Below, in pieces: positions 1-12,900 of a stretch of 64,000 nt of DNA. Below the pieces are notes generated by a model. It was not told the DNA's origin, ran no database searches, and worked only from the letters and a program-made list of their open reading frames with translations. Both the position numbers and the translations under genes were made by a program. The number at the start of each line of letters is the position of its first letter. The first letter of the stretch is position 1. The stretch lies in the NCBI RefSeq assembly GCF_037975245.1, contig NC_092568.1:16511001-16575000 (forward strand), given 5' to 3'. This stretch comes from Apostichopus japonicus (lineage: Eukaryota; Echinodermata; Holothuroidea; Aspidochirotida; Stichopodidae).

Positions 1-332
1 GCATAATTGATGGTTATCCAGTCATGCATGTTATAGGTTCCAGCACTCTTCCTAACAGGCTAACATACTTTAGAATATTGTGGATGTGAATGAGAAAGGT
101 CAGTGGGAACTATACTGGCAATCATGTAATAAAGACCATGCTAGAATCAGGCCTAGAATTTCACAACAGTTTAATAGCCACTTGCTAAAATATTCCTGTG
201 CTTAAGAAAGCAACTGGCTATAAATGATGTTACACCTTCCATCTCTCTGACACACTTTCCCTCCGAACACCCCCCCCCCTCCTAAAAAAAAAAAACTAAT
301 AACAGTAATTTCTCTTTATTTTCTCCCTGCAG
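1..332 (+). other. intron of phosphatase copy A (window begins inside it)
   Basis: This stretch ends in a pyrimidine-rich tract and an AG acceptor at 331-332, directly before the first visible exon of copy A. By comparison with copy B it corresponds to intron 4, so four upstream coding exons of copy A must lie left of the window. It holds a C-run and an A-run around 270-296 and no coding signal. Confidence 0.8.
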
Positions 333-401
333 CAATTTTTCCAATTACAAAAATAGGTTCACAATGCCAAATTATGAGAAAACTCAGAACTTGTGGTACA
401 G
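333..401 (+). CDS. ACP7: copy A exon 5-equivalent
   Basis: Encodes the NFSNYKNRF segment that follows the GNHE motif in this family. Acceptor AG at 331-332, donor GTATGT at 402. Same 69-nt length as exon 5 of copy B. Confidence 0.9.
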
Positions 402-3400
402 GTATGTACTATGTTTTAGATTTGCTTGATCTCTTAAATGCTACATTTTGCTATGTTCTGTTCCATTGCCATATCGAACATGTTGTAAAGATGGCCGGGC
501 GTTAATCTGAGGTTGCAAGTTTTAAACAACAAACTTCTCTGCTTTCTGCTTTGTCATTAAAATATGTACTTGTATTTGGTTTGACATGTGTAATGTATGA
601 TTGGTAGAGCTTTTAAAAAAAAAAAAAAAAAAATTGGAGCTTGAGAGAATAGAGAGAACATAATGTTAGATTTCAGGTCATCTGAATGAAGAAATGGGTC
701 GTCGTTGTTTGTCAAGTAAGAAGTAAAGAGTGTGGGTGTGTTTACCCACCATATACTGACTATCTGTGGTCTTACAACCTTTAAAGATATGCATTTGATT
801 GTGAAAGTAATACTTTCTAGTCTGAGAGACGACATAAGACCGCCTAAACCTAAGTCATACATTGCAAAGTATTTTTAGACTTTGACAACATACTGTAGAC
901 AGTCAATTGTATGTATTTCCTGCAGTTCAATGGTCACAAAGTACCCTTTATACAGTTCAGTCAATGATTGCATTACTAACATGATTCAGTTCAGGTACCT
1001 TTTTTTTTATATAATGATAATGATATGAAACCAAACAGCAAAACTGCAGTGTGGTTTCGATGTCTACATGAATAGTTCTTTTATGAATGTGACACACTAC
1101 GCTGTAGCATATAGCCAGGATGAACAACATACTTCAATCTAAGTAGTACAGCAAAAAGCATTGAGATATGACAAACAATATTCACATCAGCAGCTGATGG
1201 CAGAGATGGAAACTAGCTTTTCTTGTATTCAGCATACAGATTGATCTCTACCAAAGAAAACAGGCATCTTCTCAACAAATATTTTTAAAAGTACTCACCA
1301 TTTGGCGACCATGACTAAAAACCTACTCCCCAAATTGCAAAATTCACTCGCCACTATGGTTCTTCAGAGTACAGATCTATAACATTAATACTTTCTGTGA
1401 ACAAAGGTTAGGCACTTAGGCAGATACATGGTGCTACGTAACTGCACATAGGAAATTACGTTTCCGTGCAGTTTGAAATTTGGACTTTTTTATCAAAAGT
1501 AAGTGATGTACAAAGTAAAAACATGTCGCAAAATCATAAATAAGCAGCTAGGCCTACTGTAGTGTCTCAAACAATTTAAAGAAAAAAGCATCTGCAAAAA
1601 TACCTCCGAAGATAGATAGGCTTCTGTTGCATCAGGGCTCTTCTAGTACTAGACATTATACTATACAGTAGCTAGGTGTGGGCGAGTCGTAAACCTATAC
1701 AGTACCTGCTACTTTGAATCGCTACTGTATCAGCCATTAGATTAGATCTTAGGCCACCTTAAGTGTATTAGTATTCTGACACGTCATATATTTTCTTCAT
1801 GTTTTGTGTTGATGAACCCAATTTCATCCTATTGATATATTGGTATTAAACATTGAGGCCTAATCAACTCGGCAGTTACATGCTTTGTTGTCGAAAATAT
1901 TTTACCAAAATGACTGATATATATTATGTACTGTTGATTTGTTAACTGCAGATCAAGTCTAAACTTATAAATTTTAATATCGCAGAACTCGGACTAAAGT
2001 GACCTTTGACCTCCACCAAAAACAATAGGGATCTTGAACTCAAGGTGTCACACATACATGTTTACAAGGTTTTCACAATTTGACCCCTGGTGGTCCCAAA
2101 TGACCTTTGACCTCCTCCAAAAAAAAATGTAGGCTTCTTCTACTCAATGTGGTACTCCTACACAGGAAATATGAGATTGGTCCAAGCTTCCCTTCTTGAG
2201 ATACATCATGTTTACAAGCAAGGCTTCACGCACACTTACTCACACACACACACTCACACATGTTTGTATTACATTCCAACCGAGGACCCCATTGTATTTT
2301 CCATTGTTCAAATCCACGTACCCTAACCTTAACAATACCCCATACAATAGAATTCTTCTGAGGACGTGGTGATTCTTTAGAAATCACAACCGAGGACCTG
2401 GAATTCTTTTGTTCAAGTCCTCGGTCAGATAAAAAAACAAACGCATATCCGCCTGCATGACTACATAAGTCACAATTATCATCGAAACCAAAAATTGAGG
2501 AGAAACCATCATTTATGAAGCTCATTATTATTTCCTTACTTTTTCCCCCTCACTATGTCGCAGTTGGAATATTGGACCTACCCACATCATTTCTCTGTCA
2601 ACAGAGGTTTACTTTTTCTTCAATTATGGTCTTCATCAGATCAAAAACCAGCTCGAGTGGCTAATTGCAGATCTTGAGGTAAATTATAGATTTAAAAGGC
2701 AGTCACCATCTGAATATTACTTTTACAGTGCAGAAGTTGTTAAAACATGACAAACCATTACTGTGTGAGGTCTATTATTCTGAAGCTACTAAGGGTAAGT
2801 GTTGGGTGGGGGGGAGGGGCTGGTGGAATATGGAAAAAGAGCAAACTGGCGGGGACATGGCCAGGGATCATGAAAAACACCCATTCACATGGTTGAAATA
2901 CCAGGTGCTGGTGGATCATTTTGGCCTTGTGGGTTGTGGCCACTTCAACTATTACGTAGAAAAATGATACTATTTTATGTCGATGTATGTGAAAATGTGT
3001 TGCAGAAAATAGGGTAAGGGGAAAACCCACAAGAAAGTTTGCGTTCAATAGTTCTCCAACCCTAGTGTATAGCATATGCACTGTACAAAGAAGAATGAAC
3101 TTAGTAGAGTGTTGTGGTATGGTATGATTATACTTTTATCAATTGAATTGTGCCTAATATGTTGTTCTCTTGTTATCAGAGCAAGCGATATTAATGAGAA
3201 TCTGTTTTGATGAGGGGAGGGGTGGAATGGGGGGGGTGTTTAAATGTAGGCCCGACTAAAGAAAGTGGATCTTTTTGTCTAAATCCTGACATGTCAGCTA
3301 TAAATGGGTGTAATATTAAAAGCAATGTTAGAATTGAAAAGTAAATATTTAGTGATGTTAGCAAGAAAGTATACATTGACAGCTTGCCAAAATGGCTCAG

Positions 3401-6400
3401 ACATTTATGCAACGATTAGTGAGCATAGGAGTGGTAAAGTTGGGTGGTATCCTTGCAGTGTGCTTGTTGACCAAACACAGATCAGTAACACTGATACCCT
3501 TCAGGACAGTCCTGTAGTATTATACTGCCGAACAGTGCAGTGTAATCACAGATTATCACCATGTTAGTTAGCTCATGATTATAAAAGTAAAGCAAAAGGA
3601 GCATTGTTGATCTTGAGATGACTAAGGTGTCTTTGGTTTAATCTTAATTTAATGCACCCACTAGGAAGCCAATTCTCCTGAGGCAAGGAAACAGAGGCCG
3701 TGGATCATAACTGTTGGCCACAGACCACCATACTGCTCAGATACTTTAACCAGACAATGTGAATTATTGTATTCGGAAACAGTAAGTGACACATATGAAA
3801 GTATGGTTGAATATTCAGTGAACCCTGGCGTAATATAAACAAAACATTGAGTGTTATTTATAATTTGATTGAAATTGGATTTTCTAAAAGTAATTTTCGG
3901 TTTGTGATCAGTTTTGTTAGCTATGAGTTCGTGGAAGTAGTTAAAATTCAATATTCCTTTCGTTTATGAAAAAGAAAAAAGAAAAAAAATCCAGCAATGC
4001 AGCAGGATCTAAAAGCATTGTCATATTTCATTTCCCACCACATTCACCTACATAAATATTACAATGGTATTTATGGGCTGCAAAATATTGCCTTGTCCAA
4101 CTTTTGCAAAAATTGATCTCTTATTGACGGATTATTTGTCCATAACAATTGTCTGCCTCTGCCCTGAAAAATGGTAGGCTAGTTTGATCTGGTATGAAAT
4201 GGGTTATATAGGCCAAGTGACAGTGAGATTGTCATGTCACCCTGGAATTGTTTCTTGAAGTCCAAGGGCACCAAATTGTACCAATTAAATATCTTAATGA
4301 GGAATTGACTAAACCTTAATATATGGTTGTCAAATTGTAGCATAGTTTTCAATAGCTTTGACCCTTATTAATAAAGTTATATTAATTCATTTAAACTGAT
4401 TGTTTCCAGGTAAGAGGTGCATTTGAAGATATCTTTTACAAGTATGGTAAGTACTCTGTTTAGGTCAGTTTCATTTTCAGTACAATTAATTTTACCCATT
4501 TAACTAACATGTTCAGCTTCCTTTGGTTCATTATAGAGATACAACTTAAACTTTCTGTTTCACTACTGAGACTTTCATCTTCTTAGCTTGAAACAGAGAA
4601 TGATTCGTTACAGAGTTAGCCTTCAAAAGGTCATGCTCCACCGACATTCAAATCCTGTTTACAAATGGTCTTGTGTGGGGGGGGGTTGGAAGGTGGGTTA
4701 AAGAGAAAGACTCATCCAATCCATGGAAATGCATTTCAGTAGACTTCCCTAGTCAGTTTGCACAATGAATTATGCCTTTAATAACCCACTTTTTAGAGTC
4801 CAGGTTTCAACAGTACTGTTCCTCCCCTCTCTCATAGCACCTATCGATTTCCATGAAACTGATTTGAGGAGTTAGAGAAGTTATCTTTCAGAAATGTCAC
4901 CGTGATTCTAATTGGCAGAGGTTTGCCACAGGTCAAAACTTTGGCAAATCAGGATTTGCCTCGAGCAAATCACTCGAAATCACGTCAGTGCTACAGATGT
5001 ATAACACTATAACAAAGCAGTGGGTGTATAAAGTCGACTTCACATGTTTCATGCTCAGCAGCTATGAGTCAGGTCAAACCGATGACTAGCATTTTGGATG
5101 ATTACTGTGCTGTGATATGTGCCACAAAGAAATGATATGTGATTAGCCTACCACCATTATTGTTTAAATTGCTTTGAAGAACTGCAGCTAAATATGTGCA
5201 GTTAAAGGGTTATTTATTTAGTAGTACAACCTACCACTTACAGGGCAATACCTAAGTACCTTTTGTAACACACTAATATTGAAGCCATTCAGATGGTAAA
5301 AATGTCACTAACCCTGCTAAAAAAATTGCCACATGGCTTTTGTGTGACTGCTATTTGGAATTTTTAAACTGCTGGTTTTAGTAAATACTTAAAATCTTTC
5401 CTTTTTTCTTTCTCAGGTGTTGATCTTTCCTTTTGGGGTCATGAACATAATTATGAAAGATTTTGGCCTCTCTACAATTACACGGTGAATATTTCATTTT
5501 GATATATAACCAAAGTGATTTTCATTGGCTCCAGTCACTGTTCTTGCTACATCACACCATTTTAGTTCTGGTTTAAAGTAGACCATAACAACTCATGTGA
5601 AACGGGAAGGAAAGTATAAACGTTTCCTCAGACACAATTCAACTGTTGTTGTTGTTGTTGTTGGATATCCTGTTGAATGGTAGATTGTTGACAAATTCAA
5701 CAAACCTCAGCAACTTCCTATTGCATCATAGAGACCCAATTCCAACTTTCTCTTTCACTACTATGACGTTCTTTGTTTTCTTAGCTTGAAACAGAACTTG
5801 TTTACAAATGGATTGGTGAGGGGCAGGGGGGGGGGGGGCCAGGGGTTGAAGGTGGGTTGAAGAGAAAGACTCATCTAATCCATTTAAGTAGACTTCCCAA
5901 TTCAGTTTGCACAATGAACTATGCCTATGGTAACCCATTTTAGAGTGAAGGTTTCAACAGTATTGTTCCTCCCCATCTCTCATAGCACCTATCGATTTCC
6001 ATGAAACTGATTTGGGGAGTTAGAGAAGTTATCTTTCAGAAATGTCGCCATGTTTCTACTAATGATATATCCTGTTGAATGGTACATTCTTGAAACTGTG
6101 ACATTACCAACTTGGATGTACTTTTACACTTGGTGTAATGTAATTATTAAAATTAATTGTAACATGAAATGTGAAATATTTGGCTCTTCTTGCTATTATA
6201 TTTTTGCAGATGAGTAAGACATTGAAGTGCAGCAATAGAATAACAATTTTGAAACAGTAGTAATTTTATAATGTATAATTAATATCAGTAGAACTGTATG
6301 GTATTTTTTTTTATGCATTTTGGATACCAATTGAATATTACCTCTGTAGTCAAGTAATCAGATAAATACTGATTTATCGTTGGCCACCAAAGCTTACTAG

Positions 6401-9168
6401 TTGTGCAAATTTAGGAAAGGATATAAACAAATTGAGGATGTTTTATTTTCATTTTTACTTTTCGTTTGGATAATCCTAACATGGAGTTTGAAGAATTAAT
6501 ACACATAAAAAAAAAACTGTGTTGTCAGCTTCTTCCATTCCCCTTTGTCTAGGTCCACAACGGTAGTACCTCAGAGCCATACACCAATCCTACATCACCT
6601 GTTCACATCATTACCGGATCGGCAGTAAGTGTTCTTCCATATCTTTCTCATCTTCTATTTATCGATTAGCTGAAATTGGGCCTTCCCGCTGCAAACAGTC
6701 TTTTGCAAATGGCATTGTTTTTTTAAACTGAAAATAATTTAGAATAGAGAAGGCTTTAAGTAAGATGTTTCTTGTGTCATGTGTAAACATGATTTGTGCC
6801 ATTTGAGAGTGGCATGCATAAAGGGTGGGGGGGGGGGGAATTAGACCACTACTACTACTACCACTACTATGGAGAAACCCCACCCCCAAATTGTTTACTA
6901 GCACTATCTTGCGTTTAGAACTACTTATATAGAATTAACTTACAGTATAGTTTAAAATCTCTAAATATGCCTCATAATGTACCATTTGATGTCTAAGTAT
7001 TTCATTTTTTTCTGGGGTAGGATGATCTTCTTTCAATGGATTTGGCTTCAAAGGGCAGCATAAACTCCTTTATAGAATTCTTGATTTACCTCTGCTCCCA
7101 ACCTCTCCCCACCCCAATTAAAACTTAATTATGTATATTATTTGGGTTAGCAACTTTCATTAAACATTTGTTTTATGTCTTTGCCATAAGTAGCATCTAC
7201 TTATTCAGTTAGTTTATAACAAAGTCTTAAAAGTCACTCCTTACAGCAACATTTCATGGTAAATTTTGAGAAGCACTGCATGCATCATAAATGGAACTTT
7301 CAAAAACTGATACAATAGCACTAATTATTATCTATGAGACAGCGGGGTACTCAAGGTCATTTAAGTGGTCTGCTGTCAATCATGCCATCCACAATTTCAG
7401 ACAAGAAAAATTGAAAATTGTTTCGTTTGAAAACGTCAGTCACCACTACTGCATTATCTAAGAAGTGAGTCAACAAAAGACTGAAGCTTCTGTGTAATCA
7501 TCATAGATTAAAAGGATAGCCCAGTTGAAACTTTTTTGGGGGGTTTATGAAAGAGGAACATGTTTGTCAGCAACCTGATGTAGTTGGCCTTCAACTCCTA
7601 ACAACATATTAACAGCAAATGAAGTTGACAAGTTTTGTACCAAAGGGAACTAAAAGGAACGTGCAATGTCCTTGGTGAAACCTTGTTTTTGTTTTTCAAA
7701 AATTTACATTTAACTTCCTATTTCGAAAATTGGGCTCTATCGCAATATGAAGATCTTGCATTTCATTGGGATATTGTTAGATATTTACAGTTGGAACCCT
7801 ATCCAATCCAAGGAATCATTATTTTGTCAGCATATATGGGTAATAACACACCTTGAGAGCTTACATGATGATCTTGGATACATCATAAATAAAGTTTAAC
7901 TCTGAGTAAATGCCATTGAAATTTTTTAAAGTCTGTTCTTTCAACTAGATGTTATTATTGAGTAGTTTGTGTAGCTACTGTATATTTTAGTTTGCATTTT
8001 AATCACTTGTTCCAGGGTTGTAGGGAGGCACACAGTCGTTTTGGACCCATGAGGTACTACGATGCCTTTAGATCCAGTGACTATGGCTATACTAGACTAC
8101 AAATCATCAACGATACACACATTAACATGCAGCAGGTCTCTGACGATCAGGTTGGTGGTCAGTTTTTTTAATTTTAGCAGAGACTTGATAATTTTCTAAG
8201 GGGATGTTCAATTTCTGTCAATCCTTTGCTCACCCTGAAAGAAGCAACAATTTGCTTAATTATTAATATCCTGACATACTTAATCTCATCAAGAATGGCT
8301 TGACAGGAGGTGGCAGTTGGTAAGTTTTGTCATAGGGTCGGAAATAATACTCTTTGAATTGGCATTTATGTATGTGCCGTACTTACAGCATATACAATGG
8401 GATACTGTATTGGCATAGTAAGGAGCAACAGGGTCCCAGTGTAGCAATGGAATTGGGCCCTCAAAGGAGGGTCCACATTCACCGAAGCCCAACCGTGGTT
8501 TGGGTGAGCCATTTTTAATATTTGGCACTGCCAGATGCCTGGATATGGCCCTCTCATGCTTTCTCCTTTGAGGACAGGATTTTGTTTGAATTCCAGTTTT
8601 GGCATATGGCCAGCGACTGGCACCAGCTGATGGTTAGTTATGTTTGTTTTCCCCTCACCCCACTCAACTGCTCCCACCTGCCACACTGGGGTAGTTATGG
8701 CAACTGCCACCACTCACCATCAGAAGGATACAGTGTTAACTGTGATCCTTCATAGCAAGTTTTAGCTTAAAAGTCATCTCTCTCTCCTCTAAGTCTCAGC
8801 GTACTGAACTTCTAGAAATTTGCATCCCTCAACAAGTTGCCCAGACATTGGTGGTGAAAATACTCATCCATTCATATTCTGTTCTTTACTTTGCAATCGT
8901 GCTTAGTTGACAAAGTTATTGCATCAACTGTTATTTTATTCTGTAATCTCTGTTAAACCATAAACAGAAAACAGTTTTTTTGAGGCATTTGTACGAACAA
9001 AATTCCATAGGATCCAATTGAAGGCATATTGCGTATAAATGCTAACTTGAATCATAAGAAAATCATATTGCAAGTTACTCCTATAAATCCCACTCATGTT
9101 CACAGGACGGAAAAATCGTGGACAAGGTGACACTTGTCAAGACGAAACATGGAATGAGATGGAACTAA
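333..9168 (+). CDS. ACP7: purple acid phosphatase, ACP7 type, copy A (3' part, 8 exons)
   Basis: Partial gene for a metal-dependent purple acid phosphatase of the ACP7/PAPL type, a secreted or lysosomal enzyme family that hydrolyses phosphate monoesters at a dinuclear metal centre. Coding exons: 333-401, 2564-2678, 3665-3781, 4410-4446, 5417-5484, 6553-6624, 8016-8150 and 9106-9168, ending in TAA. All junctions are GT-AG, and the exons join into one open frame of 225 codons that aligns along its whole length with copy B. The visible part contains the ITVGHRPPYC block (metal-ligand His) and GHEHNYER (two ligand His). The motifs GDxG, GDxxY and GNHE would lie in exons outside the window. Exon lengths and phases match copy B exactly (69, 115, 117, 37, 68, 72, 135 and 63 nt). 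No frameshift or stop is seen, so it looks functional as far as visible. Family assignment is secure; substrate is not known from sequence. Confidence 0.93.
1985..2260 (+). repeat. TGACCTTTGACCTC-type dispersed repeat plus CA-rich tract
   Basis: Contains two TGACCTTTGACCTCC words about 100 bp apart (around 2001 and 2101), with the same context (CATGTTTACAAGGTTTTCA) as the array at 26.7-28.0 kb. A CACA-rich stretch follows at 2228-2262. It lies in an intron of copy A. Confidence 0.7.
2564..2678 (+). CDS. ACP7: copy A exon 6-equivalent
   Basis: Encodes WNIGPTHIISLSTEVYF and the start of the helix ending IADLE. Acceptor CAG at 2561-2563, donor GTAAAT at 2679; 115 nt. Confidence 0.9.
3665..3781 (+). 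CDS. ACP7: copy A exon 7-equivalent
   Basis: Encodes EANSPEARKQRPWIITVGHR and onward. The His of TVGH is the fifth conserved metal-ligand block of purple acid phosphatases. Donor GTAAGT at 3782; 39 codons, phase 0 at both ends. Confidence 0.92.
4410..4446 (+). CDS. ACP7: copy A exon 8-equivalent (37-nt mini exon)
   Basis: Encodes VRGAFEDIFYKYG with the last Gly split over the junction. It is recognised because copy B has a mini exon of the same length and phase at 20325. Confidence 0.88.
4532..4911 (+). repeat. intronic direct repeat, copy 1 (copy A)
   Basis: Shares long blocks with 5727-6061, such as TCTTAGCTTGAAACAGA, a G-run, GTTTGCACAATGAA, CACCTATCGATTTCCATGAA and GTTAGAGAAGTTATCTTTCAG. 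The two copies flank exon 5417-5484. Confidence 0.85.
5417..5484 (+). CDS. ACP7: copy A exon 9-equivalent (GHEH motif)
   Basis: Encodes VDLSFWGHEHNYERFWP. The two His of GHEH are metal ligands. Acceptor TCTCAG before 5417, donor GTGAAT at 5485. The exon is bracketed by a pair of intronic direct repeats (4532-4911 and 5727-6061). Confidence 0.93.
5727..6061 (+). repeat. intronic direct repeat, copy 2 (copy A)
   Basis: Second copy of the repeat at 4532-4911, in the same orientation, with an internal deletion after the GAAACAGA block. Confidence 0.85.
6553..6624 (+). CDS. ACP7: copy A exon 10-equivalent
   Basis: Encodes VHNGSTSEPYTNPTSPVHII and GSA; 24 codons, phase 0 at both ends, donor GTAAGT. 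Confidence 0.92.
8016..8150 (+). CDS. ACP7: copy A exon 11-equivalent
   Basis: Encodes GCREAHSRFGPMRYYDAF and the conserved SDYGYTRLQI strand. Its 3' 80 nt are almost identical to copy B, including silent positions. Confidence 0.93.
9106..9168 (+). CDS. ACP7: copy A terminal coding exon
   Basis: Encodes DGKIVDKVTLVKTKHGMRWN followed by TAA. It matches the copy B terminal exon (DGKIIDEMTLIKTQHGMRWS). Confidence 0.93.
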   Translation, partial: DGKIVDKVTLVKTKHGMRWN

Positions 9169-9196
9169 CATTTGGAGGATCTTTTGGAAAGCTTCC

Positions 9197-9324
9197 TTTG
9201 CATAGGAAATCTTATCAGATCTCCATACTCAGCATTTGTCCTTGGTTTCCATAAGACCTCTTTGCATAGGAAATCTTATCAGATCTTCATACTCAGCATT
9301 TATCTTTTGTTTACATAAGACCTC
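9197..9324 (+). repeat. 64-bp tandem duplication in the copy A 3' UTR
   Basis: Two near-identical units (9197-9260 and 9261-9324) both start TTTGCATAGGAAATCTTATC. Copy B has a single unit at the matching place, near 23882. Confidence 0.85.
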
Positions 9325-9459
9325 ATTGGCCATGAAGTCGTTTTCAGATGTGCAGGAAGTTATAAGCTTTTGATTTCCTTTTCTTTTTTCTAATTGACAT
9401 ACTTGTGTAATAGAGTAGTATAGCGTTATTTCAATAACTTCAACTGAAAATTTCTTTCA

Positions 9460-9465
9460 AATAAA
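9460..9465 (+). terminator. candidate poly(A) signal of copy A
   Basis: AATAAA about 290 nt after the stop codon. A second AATAAA is at 9967-9972; either could be used. Confidence 0.4.
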
Positions 9466-9972
9466 AACTGGATAAATTAATCGTTCTTAAAAGTATTGCT
9501 TTTGGCTTTGTGAGTCAATATTTGGACTCTTTCTTTCTACAGTACCTAGTAAAACCAAGTTTTGCACTTCTGTTTATAAACAGAGTTGATTACTTTGTAT
9601 TTGGCAAAATGTAATGTACTACACAGATAAATGTATCCTTGTTTGGAAGTCCTAAGTCTATACTCGTGTGTGTCTAATTAATCAAATTATTTGTTTTATA
9701 TTAAAGGAAAATATTGTATAAGAAGTAATCAACTTTTGTATATTTCTGTAGAATGGAAAATGACAAACACAATTTTTTTATTTTTTTTATTCATCATCCT
9801 CAAGTCCTTCATATCCCAATTTCCATCTTTTTTAACCCAAAAGTGTCAAGTTTTAATAAGAAATTTGATAGAGAAATCTTGTCTCTTGCTTTTCAGCTAT
9901 TTTTTGCTCTGTATTGATTAAACATTCTGACTTGTTCATGATTCATAATGTATTGCAATTAGAACAAATAAA

Positions 9973-12900
9973 ATTTAATAAGAAATGTGTATCGTTAACT
10001 ATTCAAAATGCATTATGGACGAATCTTTATTCTGTCTTTTTATAAGTATAGTTTTTGCTCTGTATACACCAGGTTTTTCTAGCAAGCTAATGTGCAATAG
10101 TGCATTGCAATTTAACCAAATGGTGTAAAAAGGACAAGCCTTCCTGTTTGTTTTGTGTAATATGTGTATTGTGAAAGCTATTCTGTACTCTGTAAGAGAC
10201 ATTAATAGAATATATCTGGAAATTAAACAGACATAAATACATGGAATTTGTTGCTTAAAGTTCCTTGTTTAGCCTTAAGTGAGTTTTACCGCAGTATATA
10301 TTGAATTTGATGTCTCCCACTTTTCATATTCTTGTATTATCTACTACTTTTAAAGAGGTTTTCTGTATATGATGATATCTTTTTTATATATTTGAAAGAT
10401 AAATACAATATATATATATACTACAACAAACGCCTCTGGCATTTTTTGGACGTTAGATTTTTTCTTGTCATTTTTAAGGTGTAGAAATGGTACTTGAAGC
10501 AGAGTCTATGTTCGCAAAGGCATCAATTTGGGAGAGCATGTGGTCAATATGTCCCCCCCCTTAACTACTTGGTTACACTAATGCCCCTCCCACATTGTAT
10601 ACTTTTTAGTTCTTTATGTAGGTTCACTACAGAACTTTTCTCCTCTCCATTGATCACTTGTTTCATGAATAACCTGCATCCTGACACAGATAATTGAAAT
10701 AATGCCAGGCAATCAATTATTCATACTTATTATCTCAAAATTGTGGATGAAAAGGCAAAGTTTGAACATGTAAAGTCAAAAATAACAATGAAACCCTCAT
10801 AGTTCCACACTATATTTGTTTCCTTTCCTCATAAAAGGTGGCAATTTCAGTAAAAAGACAAAAGCTAAAAATGTTGCAATTTTCAGATAGAATATATCTC
10901 ATAAATTTGAAAAAATTAATGAAATAAACTAGTAATTTCGCAGAATGTCAAAAGTTTGATTTAAAATGGTGGAACATATATACTTTTGATATGAACGTTC
11001 AACCTTTCAAGCAAACAGTCATAAATCCGAATATATATCTAATATATAAAAAATATAATATAGTCAAATCGTTGATATAAAATTTCAATAGAGAAGGCCA
11101 AAATTTTCAAATGAAGGAAAACGTCAAATTGAAATTCCAATTTTCGAGCAAATAGTCACCATTGTGAGAAGAATTAGCCTAAATTTTAGGGTAAATTTTA
11201 AGGGTGAAAATGTCAGTGTAAAAAGTCGACACTCTGAGGAAGAAAGTCACCTAGATAGACAATTCTAATTTCGAGAGAAAAAGGTTGAATTTTCCAATGG
11301 GCGTCTATATGGGATAGAACTCCTAACCCAGCCGGTCATCTTCCCTCTACATGTTTTCTTCCTTTGACACATCATTGCATCTCTCCTCCCTCCCCCACCC
11401 CTCCCCGCAACTCCGTGGATTGACAACTTCTTCGCAAATTTAAAAAATCCACGACATGCCTTGGATTTTTAGGCAATCTTTGTACTCGAAATGCAGTTGA
11501 TAATCCTGGTTTTCTGCATATTTTCCGGCAAATTTTATGTTATCATGATGTATAACGTAATAGCCCTAAGATTATGACTGGAGTGGAAGTGATATATCAT
11601 AATTTATGGATTAATTAGACAACTTAAGAGCCTCTAATTAAGACGAATACTGGAGAAATCAAGCGCTCTTATAAACCGACGGCGCGCACAGCAGTTAGCC
11701 ATCGGTTCCTGACCACTTGCCGAGAACTGTGCTCTGAAAATCACCCTTTACTGATTGCCACAACTAGTGTACTCCTGCAAATTAGTTTCTATAATAGTTA
11801 CAGTGGTGTAGCCAGAGGGGCAGAGTTCCCCCAACCCCAACATAAATATTCGGGAACGAAACGAGGACGCTCAATAAATTGCACTCACGTAACTTAAGTC
11901 ATATACCTAGGATATAACACAAATGTAGTTGAAATGATAGCACTTGTTTGCAGTTAATCCACCTCCAAATTAACATACCGCAAATTTCTCAAAAATTATA
12001 TTTGCAACTAGAATTGCAAGCCAACTGTGAAATTGAAGATTTGTCGACAAGAATATATTCTGACTAAGTATATTCTGTAAGATAGGCCTACGCATTGTCG
12101 ACTCATGAGATGAGGTAGCCTGTACACCTACACGTTGTTACTTGACATTGCAAACATGTCAGAGCATGAAAGGACCATCAAACAACTGTAGGCCTACTTG
12201 ACGCGGGCCGTTAAAACGAAAAAAGAAGAAATTGAGGGGAACATATCCTGATTAAAAGTTGCCTGTGACATACTCATGTAAGTAGCCCACCAAATAACGA
12301 GATGCTGGGCCACATGTCGATTTATATAACCGAAAAGGTCATGACTTATTGCCGACAATATCATCGTTCTGCTATAAAAAAATAAGTTTCACAAGCAAGC
12401 CATTATATAACATAGAAGTTGTCGAAATAATAAGTTTTTAACTTTAATTTGTTTGACAAATCTATAGACATAACAAATTGCGATGTCGTTATTTGACAAC
12501 TATATGAGACTGTCAAATTAGTACTATAGTATGTCGTTACTTGGACAATACGAGTATAGGCCTACAATAAATAGGTCTCATTGTGTTTTGGCATGATTGA
12601 GGACGTCAAATAGTGACGTTTACTCACTGTTTTATGACACTGCTGATGAAGAAGGAAGAATGAAGTGTGTGTCGATCATGTATTCCATGCACTGATCTAC
12701 AGTGTAGATCAGTGATGGCATGCCATATACGACTTCGGTTGCTGAAGTTTAGTCTATTTTTGCGTTCCATACGTATTTGATCACATAATAGATGTAGTTT
12801 GGTTTTCGGTTTCAGTTTCAGTTTTGTCGAAAATGAAGCTGTTTACGAATACGATTTTAAAGTGGTCAAGTGCATGTCACCTAACTTTGGTAATTTGGAA

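Noticed and set aside
2728..3081. Overlapping frames on both strands in copy A intron
   Set aside because: They lie between well-supported exons, in sequence that is intronic by comparison with copy B.
11800..11840. CAGTGGTGTAGCCAGA as a further hAT-type element
   Set aside because: Only one end-like sequence was seen; no inverted partner or target duplication found nearby.
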